This document shows positions 1 to 9,700 of a DNA stretch of 64,000 nucleotides, piece by piece. This DNA is from Pseudomonadales bacterium (lineage in GTDB: Bacteria; Pseudomonadota; Gammaproteobacteria; Pseudomonadales; IMCC2047): positions 620,001-684,000 of the forward strand of contig JACKNY010000002.1 of the NCBI GenBank assembly GCA_024234615.1, in the 5' to 3' direction. Below the pieces are notes generated by a model that worked only from the letters and a program-made list of their open reading frames with translations, searched no databases and was not told where the DNA came from. The stretch's first letter is position 1. The number at the start of each line of letters is the position of its first letter. A program made the translations under genes and the position numbers.

Positions 1-111
1 TGGTCCTATGCCGAGGTGCTAGACGGCCTCAAAGAAGGTGACCAAATTGTCCTTTCTCTTGATGCACCCGGCGTAAAAGCAGGTGCCAAAGTCACACCCA
101 AAGATGATTGA
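1..111 (+). CDS. C-terminal end of a membrane-fusion (MacA/HlyD-type) adaptor, partial
   Basis: Only the last 36 codons are in the window; frame 1 is open to a TGA at 109-111. The peptide ends with a short hydrophilic tail containing LKEGDQIVLSLDAPGVKAG, the kind of Gly/Asp-rich beta turn seen at the end of periplasmic adaptor proteins (known family feature: a G-L-K-x-G-D-x-V-V pattern). The stop overlaps the start of the ABC ATPase by 8 bases, which fits an adaptor-ATPase-permease export operon. The identification rests on a short tail plus context, so the family is likely but not certain. Confidence 0.6.
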   Translation, partial: WSYAEVLDGLKEGDQIVLSLDAPGVKAGAKVTPKDD

Positions 112-778
112 ACTACGCGAAATCTGTCGTACCTTCTACCTTGGCGATCAAGCTGTTCGAGCACTTAATCAGGTTAACCTGTGCATTGAACAGGGCGAAT
201 ATATTTCCGTGATGGGGCCCTCTGGATCGGGCAAATCGACCCTCCTCAACGCCATCGGTTTATTGGATCGACCTGATAGCGGCGAATATATCATTGATGA
301 TATCAGCACCTCTTCACTTAACGAAGAAGCGCGTGCGCATATCCGACGCGACAAGATTGGTTTCGTTTTTCAATCCTACCATTTAATTGGCAGGCTTACT
401 GCGCGTGAAAATATTGCCTTACCGATGGTGCTTGCCGGAGTTCCACCAAAACAACGCAACCCCGCCGTTGAACAAACCTTAGAGAAGCTTAGCCTTACTG
501 ATAGAGCGCATCACCTGCCTAACCAATTATCCGGCGGCCAACGGCAACGCGTTGCTATTGGTCGTGCAATTTTAATGAACCCCAGTATATTGCTCGCTGA
601 CGAGCCCACGGGCAACCTAGACTCAAAATCCGGAGCTGATGTGGTTGAAGTCTTGGAACAATTAAATCAGCAGGGGATCACTCTGTTAGTCGTCACACAC
701 GACCCCAACCTAGGCAAACGCGCTCACCGTCGCATTAAAATGATGGATGGTAAAATTGCCGAGGACATCCGCCAGTAG
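104..778 (+). CDS. ABC exporter ATP-binding protein, MacB/LolD type
   Basis: This 224-residue ATPase should power export or lipoprotein/peptide extrusion with the two permeases that follow. It has Walker A (GPSGSGKST), a Q-loop (FVFQSYHLIG), the ABC signature (LSGGQRQRVAIGRA), Walker B with catalytic Glu (ILLADEPTG) and the switch His (VVTHD). Length and the absence of a fused permease resemble LolD or the separate ATPases of MacB-like systems. I chose ATG 104, starting MIELREIC, because it aligns with family N-termini; a start seven codons upstream is also open. It overlaps the adaptor stop by 8 bases and lies 9 bases before the first permease. Substrate cannot be told from sequence. Confidence 0.93.
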   Translation: MIELREICRTFYLGDQAVRALNQVNLCIEQGEYISVMGPSGSGKSTLLNAIGLLDRPDSGEYIIDDISTSSLNEEARAHIRRDKIGFVFQSYHLIGRLTARENIALPMVLAGVPPKQRNPAVEQTLEKLSLTDRAHHLPNQLSGGQRQRVAIGRAILMNPSILLADEPTGNLDSKSGADVVEVLEQLNQQGITLLVVTHDPNLGKRAHRRIKMMDGKIAEDIRQ

Positions 779-787
779 AGCTCAGCT

Positions 788-1996
788 ATGAGGCTATTAG
801 ATATTATTTTATTCACTGGCCAGACCCTGAGCCGACATCGCTTTCGCAGCGCCATGACGCTGGTTTCCATGGCGATTGGTGTCGCCGCCGTAGTAACCCT
901 CACCGGGCTTGGCGAAGGCGCCCGCGGTTATGTGTTGGGCCAGTTTTCCTTTCTCGGCACCGATACATTGATTATGTTTCCTGGAAGAAAAGAAACCACG
1001 GGCGGTATGCCTCCGGTGACTGGATCCGCTGCGCGTAATATTACCCTCGATGACGCCCGCACCATGCAACGTCTGACTAGAGGTTTAGACCAGCTAGCAC
1101 CCTTAGTGGTTGGCTCGGCACCCATCTCCTATTTATCGCGTTCACGCGAGGCCATGACAGTTGGGACGACAGTCGCTTTTTTTAAAATTCGCGCCATTAA
1201 AATGCGCCAGGGAACTCCGCTGCCGAATATTCCCATGGAACAGGGGAAAAATGTTTGCGTCATCGGAGAAACCATTAGGGAAGAACTCTTCGGTAGCTCA
1301 CCGGCAATCGGGCAGTGGCTGCGTATTAGCGATCGCCGCTGCCGTATCATTGGCTTAACCGAAGGTCGTAGTGACGCTTTTGGCATGAATCTCAGCGATG
1401 CCGTTTTCATTCCCGTCGCATCCGCGCAGGCGCTGTTTAATACCGATGCCTTATTCCGTGTATTTTTTAAGGCCAAAGATAACGTCTCCTTAGCAGCGGT
1501 TGAAAAGCAATTACTCAACATCATGCGGGATAGACATCAAGGGGAACTGGATGTCACTCTCGTTCGACCCGACGCAATGATTAGTACCTTTAACGATTTG
1601 CTACTAATGCTAACTTTTGCCATTGTCGGTATCGCATCAATCAGTTTGTTGGTGGCAGGCATACTGATCATGAATATCACCCTGATCTCCGTCAATCAGC
1701 GCACTAGCGAAATCGGTCTGCTCAAAGCCATTGGTGCGCCCGCTGCGCAAATTCGCATGCTGTTTTTAACAGAGGCACTATTACTCGCACTGATAGGCGC
1801 AATTACTGGCATTATAATCGGTGAAACCCTGCTCTTTGCTGGCACTAAATTTTTCCCCGACATACCTTTCCATACGCCCTTTTGGGCAATTCTGAGCGCG
1901 CTAGGTGTTGCTTTCCTCACCTCAACCCTGTTCGCTTACCTGCCTGCCAATCGAGCGGCCAAACTTGAACCCGTCATTGCCCTCACGGTGAAATAA
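788..1996 (+). CDS. ABC transporter permease, MacB/FtsX family (first of two)
   Basis: A 402-residue membrane protein with the MacB/FtsX layout: one N-terminal transmembrane helix (about residues 18-40, after RHRFRSAM), a periplasmic domain of roughly 220 residues, then three C-terminal helices (about 270-300, 325-350, 358-385). The short conserved segment RTSEIGLLKAIGA before the third helix is typical of the family. It overlaps the next permease by one base (TAATG), which implies translational coupling. With its partner it would form a heterodimeric exporter in the inner membrane working with the upstream adaptor; the exported compound is unknown. Confidence 0.92.
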   Translation: MRLLDIILFTGQTLSRHRFRSAMTLVSMAIGVAAVVTLTGLGEGARGYVLGQFSFLGTDTLIMFPGRKETTGGMPPVTGSAARNITLDDARTMQRLTRGLDQLAPLVVGSAPISYLSRSREAMTVGTTVAFFKIRAIKMRQGTPLPNIPMEQGKNVCVIGETIREELFGSSPAIGQWLRISDRRCRIIGLTEGRSDAFGMNLSDAVFIPVASAQALFNTDALFRVFFKAKDNVSLAAVEKQLLNIMRDRHQGELDVTLVRPDAMISTFNDLLLMLTFAIVGIASISLLVAGILIMNITLISVNQRTSEIGLLKAIGAPAAQIRMLFLTEALLLALIGAITGIIIGETLLFAGTKFFPDIPFHTPFWAILSALGVAFLTSTLFAYLPANRAAKLEPVIALTVK

Positions 1997-3192
1997 TGCA
2001 CATTCGGGATTGGTTAAAATGGGTCATGTTAGCGGTTACCACCAGTCGCTTACGCACCGCGCTTACCTCGCTCGGGATTGCCATTGGTATTGCTGCTGTC
2101 GTCCTTTTAACCTCAATAGGAGAAGGTATACGCATTTATATGCTGGATAGTTTTTCTCAATTCGGTACACATCTCATCGCCGTAACACCCAGCAAAGTCA
2201 GCACCCAAGGTATCGGTTCTCTATTAAAAACAGTCCGTCCACTTTCATTAACAGACAGTGCGGAATTATCACGCTTACGCTATGTCACTCAGGTGGTGCC
2301 GATAGTCCAGGGCACAGGTCGCATTGAAGCTGGACAGTTTGCACGGGATACCGAGGTATTCGGCGTCGGTCACCAAGCAGCTGAAGCATGGCGTTTTAAT
2401 GTCGCCATTGGCCGCTTCCTACCTGCCGATGATCCAAGTAGGGCTCGTGCCTATGCTGTGCTTGGACACAAGCTAAAAAACGAATTGTTCGGCACACAAA
2501 ACCCACTGGGACAATTTATCCGCGTTGGCGGTATGCGCCACCGAGTCATCGGCGTGATGGAAAGCAAAGGCCAGCTGCTCGGCTTCGACCTGGACGACGT
2601 GGTTTATATTCCAACCAGCCGTGCGCTAGAACTTTTCAATAAAGAAGGCCTGATGGAAATTGATGTCGTCTTCAGTCCTGCTGTTACCTCCCAACAAATG
2701 AGTGAGCAAATTACAAAGCTACTGACACAGTTGCATGGGCGCGAAGATTTTACACTTTTCACGCAAGAAGACATGCTCGAGACTCTCGATAACATCCTGA
2801 CGGTTGTTAAGTTTGCGATTGCCGCACTCGGCGGTATTTCGCTGGTAGTCGGTGGCGTCGGCGTACTTACCATCATGACAACCAGCATGCGCGAACGAAC
2901 CTCGGAAATTGGTTTGCTCTGCGCGCTGGGAACAACCCAGCGGGAAATTTTATTCCTGTTCCTGGGAGAAGCCATTTTTCTAGCACTGCTCGGTGGCATT
3001 CTGGGACTGATTATTGTGTTATTCGTATTTATCATCCTCCAGTTTGCCGCGCCCGATTTACCTCTGACTTTCTACCCGATGTATCTCGTGCTTTCGCTGC
3101 TCCTATCCTGTGCGGTTGGCTTAGCTGCGGGCATTGCCCCTGCGCGTACGGCTGCTCGGCTGAACCCTATTGATGCACTGCGCGCCGAGTAA
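1996..3192 (+). CDS. ABC transporter permease, MacB/FtsX family (second of two)
   Basis: A 398-residue paralogue of the preceding permease with the same plan: N-terminal helix after TTSRLRTALTSLGIAIG, a periplasmic MacB-type domain, and three C-terminal helices around residues 265-295, 315-345 and 360-385. The family segment RTSEIGLLCALG is present. Its ATG shares one base with the previous stop. The gene ends only 15 bases before the stop of the convergent flavoprotein gene, with no hairpin between them. Two diverged permeases plus one ATPase point to a heteromeric exporter rather than a MacB homodimer with fused ATPase. Confidence 0.92.
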   Translation: MHIRDWLKWVMLAVTTSRLRTALTSLGIAIGIAAVVLLTSIGEGIRIYMLDSFSQFGTHLIAVTPSKVSTQGIGSLLKTVRPLSLTDSAELSRLRYVTQVVPIVQGTGRIEAGQFARDTEVFGVGHQAAEAWRFNVAIGRFLPADDPSRARAYAVLGHKLKNELFGTQNPLGQFIRVGGMRHRVIGVMESKGQLLGFDLDDVVYIPTSRALELFNKEGLMEIDVVFSPAVTSQQMSEQITKLLTQLHGREDFTLFTQEDMLETLDNILTVVKFAIAALGGISLVVGGVGVLTIMTTSMRERTSEIGLLCALGTTQREILFLFLGEAIFLALLGGILGLIIVLFVFIILQFAAPDLPLTFYPMYLVLSLLLSCAVGLAAGIAPARTAARLNPIDALRAE

Positions 3193-3207
3193 AGAAATCA
3201 ACTGAAA

Positions 3208-4758
3208 CTAGATATCGATTCCCGATTTGCCCGGTGCAATAATGCCATTGGGGTCAAGCGCCCGTTTCAGTGTTTGGTTAACCTCGCGCTTCACTTCACC
3301 ATAGAGTTCCGCTACGTCGTCCATAAAAGCAGTGTTGGCTCGATATACCCCATACCCCTGTTTGGCAAAATCTGTTAATAGCGTTTTATAACAACCATGC
3401 GCGGCTTGCATTTCCTTAGGGTTGGTGCGGTCATAAAGTAGATCGACAATATGGTGCATTTCGCGCCAACCGATTATGAAGAGCGCCACATAATCAATGC
3501 CAAAATCTCGCGTAATTTGTTTGGCCATTTTCATTTGCTTCATGGTTTCCCCACCACGCGCCTGAGATACCGGCGCAAACCAAGTAGAACCGCCACCGCC
3601 TCGCCAATTGTACAGGCCAAACTCAAACATACTCAGCGTACCCGACATCATATCCTTGCGATATTGCCATAGAGGGTCGTCAGGTTGCATATTCTCTTCG
3701 GTTAAAACCTCACCACCTGACGCCTCAAAAGCCGCCTTTACCATTTTCCAGTTAACCTCTACCTGTTCCTGGGTGCCATAAAGCGCTGCATAGACATTCC
3801 AAGCACCATAGCCTTTCTCCTTTGCCAGCCGATTGACAATTTCATCTGGAATTTGCCCTTCGCCGTCCCATACATCTGCGCGTTTATGGGTAACAGCAAT
3901 TTCCCACAGCGCATTAGAAACGGTTCCCGCATTGGCGATGATCTGATTCATACGCAAGGGTCGAATGGTATCAATCGCTTTTACAATATCTTCATCTTTT
4001 GGATATTTAACCAGAAAAGGCTTATAAACTGGCGGCTTTGGCATTAACCAAAAACCCATTTTGGTCACCACGCCATAGTTTGATTGAGTAAAAATACCAT
4101 CCAGATACGGACCATACCCCCACTTAAAAACTTGCCAGGTATTCGACTTTTCCAAAGCGCCCATACCCGTTTTCAGCACCTTGCCATTAGCCAGTACCAC
4201 TTCCATTCCACACTGAAACATAAAGTGCTCACCATAGGGTGTGTAGCCGACACCACGATCCAAGGTATTCCCGGTTGGGCTGGCCACGGGCGCTGGCATT
4301 GGTGTATCCAGCCACAGCGGTAAATCATGCGCTTTGATGTAATCTGCTAGTTGCTGATAAGTAACCCCTGCCTCCACCAGCGCATAACCCAACTCAACAT
4401 CCACCTCAATAATTTGGTTCATGCGCCTTAAATCCAATACCAAAGTGCCACGACGCGCGGGTGCTGCTGACCCATAGCCAAAATTACGCCCAGTAGAGAT
4501 GGGCCAAACTGGCGTTTTATATTTATTGCAGATATCCATAATTTGCTGGACTTCTGCAACTGTTTTCGGCATCAGTGCACCTGCGGGAAGGTGCTTGTCC
4601 TCATCTACCGGAATCATAATTTTCGTATAGGGTGCTATTAACTCAGGCGCGACAACAACATTGTCTGCTCCGATAGCGGTTTTAAACTCGGCAATTGCCA
4701 ACGCAAACTGATCTTGGCTTACACCCTCTGGAAGTGCCACGAACCGATTCTCTGTCAT
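3208..4758 (-). CDS. 4-cresol dehydrogenase / eugenol hydroxylase-type FAD flavoprotein subunit
   Basis: A 516-residue flavoprotein of the vanillyl-alcohol oxidase family that should oxidise the benzylic carbon of a 4-alkylphenol (p-cresol, eugenol or similar), passing electrons to the cytochrome c encoded upstream. Visible are the FAD-binding PP-loop region (STGRNFGYG), the segment YGPYLDGIFTQSNYG characteristic of PchF/EhyB proteins, and a C-terminus ending DPNGIIAPGKSGIDI as in PchF. Tyr383, in FGLYNW, is at the position of the covalent flavinyl-tyrosine of PchF (Tyr384), which argues for the dehydrogenase branch rather than histidyl-linked oxidases. The last gene of a three-gene cluster; substrate choice is not decidable here. 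Confidence 0.9.
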   Translation of the reverse strand: MTENRFVALPEGVSQDQFALAIAEFKTAIGADNVVVAPELIAPYTKIMIPVDEDKHLPAGALMPKTVAEVQQIMDICNKYKTPVWPISTGRNFGYGSAAPARRGTLVLDLRRMNQIIEVDVELGYALVEAGVTYQQLADYIKAHDLPLWLDTPMPAPVASPTGNTLDRGVGYTPYGEHFMFQCGMEVVLANGKVLKTGMGALEKSNTWQVFKWGYGPYLDGIFTQSNYGVVTKMGFWLMPKPPVYKPFLVKYPKDEDIVKAIDTIRPLRMNQIIANAGTVSNALWEIAVTHKRADVWDGEGQIPDEIVNRLAKEKGYGAWNVYAALYGTQEQVEVNWKMVKAAFEASGGEVLTEENMQPDDPLWQYRKDMMSGTLSMFEFGLYNWRGGGGSTWFAPVSQARGGETMKQMKMAKQITRDFGIDYVALFIIGWREMHHIVDLLYDRTNPKEMQAAHGCYKTLLTDFAKQGYGVYRANTAFMDDVAELYGEVKREVNQTLKRALDPNGIIAPGKSGIDI

Positions 4759-4797
4759 TGCAGATTCCTTTTGGATTTGAGTAATTGAGATAACGCC

Positions 4798-5487
4798 TCA
4801 GAGACTAAATGCAAATGTTTCCACACTACTCACTGGGCTAGCACTTTCAAACAAATGAGTTGCAGGATACTGCACCACTGACCCTACCTGCCAACGTCCA
4901 CTGGCAAGGTCAACCAGCATATTGGCAACAGCCTCTAACCAATCATTCATGAGAGGCGGCTGAGGCGTCGCGGTCATTTTATTAACGGCACCAATGCAGT
5001 ATTCGCTAACCTGAAATTGGCTATTAGATGCGGCAACTCTTGACATAAAATGATGCGCCGCACCTTGACTCGTGGGCACCGTATAAAAGCTGTGGCTACT
5101 GCGATCATTACTCGACACTACATGTCGCCCGTGCAGCAATAATGATCCGCCCACCTCGCGCACCAACGACTCCAAGACTGGATAGAAATCACAACCCACT
5201 GCGCCTACTACCCTTTTGCCCTGATTATTTCTAAGCCAATTTCGCAAAATTGCTATTTGGTTAATACGTTCTCGTTGAATCAACTCATGGCGTTCAATTT
5301 CACGAAAACCGACTAGCTGTTTTTGCAGCCTTACAGAAAGTGTGTCATCAGCAAATAGCGCACAAATATTGTTCGATTCGGTTCTGGATAAATTAAACGC
5401 TGAAAGCGGAGGGGCCGACGCCATGGCGGATGCCGTCGATGCCGCCGACACCAAGAGGAACGCCCGACGGGAAACTTTTAGACTCAT
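4798..5487 (-). CDS. Tat-exported protein of unknown function in alkylphenol hydroxylase cluster
   Basis: A 229-residue protein with a twin-arginine-like leader (KVSRRAFLLVSAAS, residues 4-17) followed by a small-residue hydrophobic stretch, so it is probably exported folded. The mature part has no cofactor motif I recognise: Cys residues are at LFADD-upstream ICAL, VGCDFY and EYCIG, and there is a His-rich HHFMSR segment. Its ATG overlaps the cytochrome stop by 4 bases (ATGA), and it lies 39 bases before the flavoprotein, so it is very likely co-transcribed with both. A role in assembling or anchoring the flavocytochrome is a guess from position only. Confidence 0.75.
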   Translation of the reverse strand: MSLKVSRRAFLLVSAASTASAMASAPPLSAFNLSRTESNNICALFADDTLSVRLQKQLVGFREIERHELIQRERINQIAILRNWLRNNQGKRVVGAVGCDFYPVLESLVREVGGSLLLHGRHVVSSNDRSSHSFYTVPTSQGAAHHFMSRVAASNSQFQVSEYCIGAVNKMTATPQPPLMNDWLEAVANMLVDLASGRWQVGSVVQYPATHLFESASPVSSVETFAFSL

Positions 5488-5822
5488 TGTTCTCCCTCTC
5501 CTGGCACTGCACTTTGCTCAATCCACCGTGCTAACGCTTCCAAATCTGCCACACCGATTTCACTCGGTTTAAAAGCTGGCATCGCATTAAATCCGTTACG
5601 CACCCGATGGGCGATATATTGCGGCGGCAATGCTCGCCCAAATAGAACAGGTGCAACACCAGTATCATGGCAGTAATGGCAGGTGCTTGCATAGATTTGC
5701 TGGACATCGCGCCATTCACCATAGGAGTGCCCAAAAGCACTATCAACAGGAGTGTAGAGAATGTATACGGTGGGAACGGAAAGCAACAATCTTGAGACAA
5801 ACGACAGCTTTTTCATTGGCAT
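5484..5822 (-). CDS. small c-type cytochrome, electron acceptor subunit of the flavocytochrome
   Basis: A 112-residue protein with an N-terminal signal sequence (hydrophobic residues about 8-28), one haem-attachment motif CHYCH, and a downstream Met in NAMPAF that fits the axial ligand. Size and context match the cytochrome subunit (PchC/EhyA type) that accepts electrons from the partner flavoprotein in the periplasm. It is the first gene of the cluster, coupled to the Tat protein by an ATGA overlap. The start is either ATG 5822 or ATG 5816; I use the first. The 112-bp gap upstream would hold the promoter. Confidence 0.88.
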   Translation of the reverse strand: MPMKKLSFVSRLLLSVPTVYILYTPVDSAFGHSYGEWRDVQQIYASTCHYCHDTGVAPVLFGRALPPQYIAHRVRNGFNAMPAFKPSEIGVADLEALARWIEQSAVPGEGEQ

Positions 5823-5934
5823 GCGCTCGGAGAAAGTCTTTTTGATTTAATAGCAAGGCAGCCATACTATACGCCTTCATTACTGTTACTGGCAACAATT
5901 AATCATGCCTAACATTCAACGATTGAACGACCTA

Positions 5935-6348
5935 TCACTCTCCATCAGGAAACTGTAAATAATATTTGGCGTCAACCGCACTAGTGCTCCAGCGCGGACG
6001 CTCCGCCCAGAAAATGTTCGCCTGCTCATCAATATTTGGCTCTGCGTCTAAAGACCCCGCCGGGATAATTATTGCCGCACCCTTCTGATTGAGATAAGGG
6101 AGACCAGAGCCGCACTCCGTACAAAATGCCTTGGTAAAATCACGCCCAGGAAATTCAAAACGTTTGATGTACTTTTCTCCCGCTGTCCACTGCAACTGCT
6201 CGGGTGGGGTATAGAGATTTGCAGCAAAGGCAGAACCCGTTATTTTTCGACACTGAGCACAATGGCACAGATAAAGCCGTTCGAAACTATTATCTACGCT
6301 AAATCTCACCTTGCCGCAAAGACATCCACCACTGATTTGACCGTTCAT
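5935..6348 (-). CDS. GFA/CENP-V family zinc-binding protein
   Basis: A 137-residue protein with the cysteine pattern of the glutathione-dependent formaldehyde-activating (GFA) fold: GGCLCGKVRF near the N-terminus, CHCAQCRKITGSAF about residue 30, and CTECGSGLPY about residue 96. These positions bind structural and labile zinc in the family. Members are often assigned to formaldehyde or glutathione adduct chemistry, but most are uncharacterised and the substrate cannot be read from sequence. GGGAGA lies 10 bases before the ATG. It is on the same strand as the alkylphenol cluster but separated by 112 bp. Confidence 0.88.
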   Translation of the reverse strand: MNGQISGGCLCGKVRFSVDNSFERLYLCHCAQCRKITGSAFAANLYTPPEQLQWTAGEKYIKRFEFPGRDFTKAFCTECGSGLPYLNQKGAAIIIPAGSLDAEPNIDEQANIFWAERPRWSTSAVDAKYYLQFPDGE

Positions 6349-6508
6349 ATTGTGTTCTCCCGCTTGACTTTATATATGACAAAATACTCGCCCCTATCCC
6401 CGCTTGGCTGATTTTTTTAATCAGCATTCTTTTCCGATGGTCGCTAGCCATCTACGATTGATCAGGATAAAATTTGATTTAATTTTAATCTTAAAAGATT
6501 TAATGTAT

Positions 6509-6646
6509 ATGCCCAAAATAAAAGATAGTTCTACTGATGATGCACAATTCCACCCCTTTCTATTACTGGGCGTTATACTTGGCGTGACCGCAGTAATAGC
6601 GGTAATTTGTTACGGATTACAAATTTATTATTTAGGAATCAACTAA
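6509..6646 (+). CDS. possible small single-span membrane protein
   Basis: A 45-codon reading frame from ATG 6509 gives a hydrophilic N-terminus (MPKIKDSSTDDAQFHP) followed by one hydrophobic helix (residues about 17-38) and a short tail. An upstream in-frame ATG at 6503 would add two residues, and the frame stays open further upstream, but that part is AT-rich and not protein-like. No ribosome-binding site stands out. The hydrophilic-then-hydrophobic organisation is the main argument for a real gene; no family is recognised. Confidence 0.4.
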   Translation: MPKIKDSSTDDAQFHPFLLLGVILGVTAVIAVICYGLQIYYLGIN

Positions 6647-6660
6647 CATCAATAGTGCTA

Positions 6661-6684
6661 CCCTCCTCCGAATTTGAAGAAGGG
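6661..6684 (-). terminator. weak hairpin after the nuo-operon tail gene
   Basis: A 9-bp stem (two G-U pairs on the minus strand) with a 6-base loop lies 18-41 bases past the stop of the large envelope protein. There is no U-run after it, so it could be an inefficient or Rho-assisted end of the nuo transcript rather than a classical terminator. Confidence 0.3.
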
Positions 6685-6701
6685 ATTCACTTCATCAAGA
6701 G

Positions 6702-9700
6702 CTAACCTTTCGAGTTATGTGTGATATCACCTGGCTCAGTTGCAACCTTTGTTTTGCGTTTCCATAAGCCATTGGCACTAAAACACTGCCAGCCCCATTT
6801 CAGCCAACCTAACAGTGCAAAGACCACCCATAAAGACCAGGCCAACATAACGATACGATAAAACCAAATTGGCACGGAAATGACCCAAGCCGTTGGTAAA
6901 TCCTGCACTGTTCTGTCTTGGTACCATTGATAATAAAAGTTACTCGAGCCATTGCCGGTTACCTGCATATTGGGCAGAGAAAGCAAACTTAGTGGAATAG
7001 TGCTGATCAAACTCATCAGCGCCACAATGGATAGTAAAATCAACCCAAGCTGCATAAGATCGAAGCTCCTCGATGCTAACTCCGTTTGCAAGCGTGCGCG
7101 GCGTTCCATAGCAAAGAACCAGAGCACTACGAAAACTCCACCGACAGCAGTGACGGTGCTCATCCCCAAACCGAGCAAAACCCATTGATAGGTTTTGACC
7201 GGAATATTCAACTGCTGTCGCTTAGTCATCCAACTGAGCCCAACGGCAAGCAGTAGAATGACAATGAGTACGCCCCAAAACAGCATGGCAGGACCAATAC
7301 TGGGACCACCTACTAATAACGGCCAGCGATTACGTGGCAGATTGATCGAGAGTTCCACATTAGCCGCTGGTGTCGACAGTATGACATTGGGTGTTGCCTC
7401 AACAATCGACAACTCTTCCTCTGTTTTCCACTTTATCTGTAATGATTGTAATCCTGGACGCATAGGGATAGTCAGTTTTTCCGGATCCTGCGTCACCACC
7501 ATGGTTTGCCCATCAACCACCAATTCCTGAATCTGAGCATTGGTCGGTAAGCTCATCGGATACTCGCCACCCAGGCTAGCGCGCACCGCTATTTCCAAGG
7601 TACTGATACTGGCTCGCTTACCAGGCACATAACTTAGTTTGGCGCTTTCCACTGTTTGCACCGGTCCTTCTAACGCAAGAGGTCGGGATATCTCAATACT
7701 CAGCTCCTCGCCCGGCCAGGGCCGCCACTCTGGCATTTGATTGCCCGAATCCATGGATTGTTGAATACCGACCAAACCTGTTGTGTTGACATGCCAGATA
7801 GGTGATGCGGCAATCCGCCAATGTTCCACCCAACTTTGATTTTCTGATGCCTTCACCTTGATGGGTGAGGTTTGCTGCAAGCTCGATTGCCAACTCACCT
7901 CTCTTTGATTCGGAGCCATCGCAATAATGGCCTTCCCGCCAACGGTTTTGATGCCACCGCTTACCACCGCTTCATTTGGCCAAAGTGGAATTTGCAGGTT
8001 AATACTACTGCGGCTCGGCGCGATACGCGTAACTTTGGTACGCACCTCCCAATCCACACCCAGATGAAGTGTGCGCTCTACCAGGACAAAGGGATCGATC
8101 GGGCGTGGCAATAATTGATCTTCAGCTTGATTATCCTTTGGCGTCTTGACGATCCGATCCAACTGTAGACTGCCACCCTGAATCGCGCCATCGATCAAAC
8201 CCCGCACTTGCCAGCCAGTCACCTCGACGTCAACATTATGTGCCGGCGCTTTAAAGGGTAGCAGTAGTGTGTCTGCGTAGACGGGGCCTTCCAAAATGAG
8301 CTCATGTCTGCCCTGCTCAAGCGCCGTAAACAACTGCCCAGCGCTATCTTGAAACAAAGAGGGAACCTGCTTACCATCCAATACCACTAGTCTTGGCAAC
8401 CACTGCTGTCGTTGCGCTGGTAGTGGCAGCGCGCTGTGCGCCAGACTGTCCACCTGCAATCTCAGTATTAAACGATCCTGCGCTAACTGTATTTTCACCT
8501 GGTTGATATTGACGCAATCGGGTGTGCACAACGGCGGTTCCAGCAGGCGTCTCTCCAGCTCAATCAGTAATGTTTCAGGTGGATAATCTGCTTGCGCCAA
8601 AGGTACATTTGATGGCAGGAGATTGAATAAAAACACCAAGGGCAACAACCAGGATGATGTTTTAGCAGTACTCAGGCTCGGTAATTGAACACCCAACCTT
8701 AGGGTAAATTGCATTAACCCGATGGTGAGAACTGCAATTAATATCACCTGTAAGAATTTCAGCAAGCGAGTGAGCATGGGCGAGAGGTAGTAGAACTGAA
8801 CATCCTGCCCTTGCGCCACCGGACCACTCCAATGCAGGCTGACGTTGTGCCAATTCCAGGTTGGTTCGCCCGGGCCGGTTTGAATTCTGGCATTACGATC
8901 AAATTGTTCGAATACTTTTTCCTCTGCTTGGTGGGGCGCAACCACGGCATTCAGCGTTGCGCTTTTTCTACTACGCATTTTTTCCGGCATCACCATGTCC
9001 ATTTCGACAGCGGCCTGCGGTACGCTACTGTAGGAATAACGCGCTGTATTGATGGCCACATCACGCTCCAGTTGGGGATACAAACCTTCACGAATTTGTT
9101 CGACAGCAAAGACTAAAACCATCAGTACCAGCAGTAGTAAACTGAGGAAATGATAATTGCGCAATAGTTGTTGTAACCTGCCAGCTGGTAGCACTCTGAG
9201 TAGTGCCAAAGCCCCAACAATATTCAACCAAATAAAGAGCGGCGCGTTCTGTTCATGATAGGTGATCGCTAATACTGCGGCGGCGATCAGCCCCCAGCGC
9301 AGCCCCAACAGCTGGCCAATCGAGACGGCAATGATCAGACATAAAAACAAGTCCCACAAATCCCATTTTGAGAGCCAGGAGTTTTGTACTAGGTCGACAC
9401 CGCTGGCATGCAATAGCATCCAACCTGGGGGCAGATGTAACTGCGCGGAAAGTTGCGCAACATCATGCGACCAGCCTATTGCGCCCATCTCGGTCGCACC
9501 TCTTAAGTAGCGACTGACAGCGACCAAATCCAGATGGCCTTCTCGTATCTCTAAACCGGGCTCACCCTCTTCTAATCGAGTGATCAAGCGTGGCTCTCCG
9601 CCGACAGCAGCTCGACCTAGTTCATATCCCGGTTGCATATTAAGTCGCCAACCCTGATTCATTTTCCCGCTCAGATAATCCTTAGCGGTATAGCCACTAC

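Noticed and set aside
5531..5800. 89-codon minus-strand frame inside the cytochrome gene
   Set aside because: It is the shifted frame of the cytochrome, which carries the clear haem motif.
6409..6427. Hairpin GCTGATT-T5-AATCAGC upstream of the possible small membrane protein
   Set aside because: No gene ends before it on the plus strand and no U-tract follows on the minus strand, so no terminator role could be supported.
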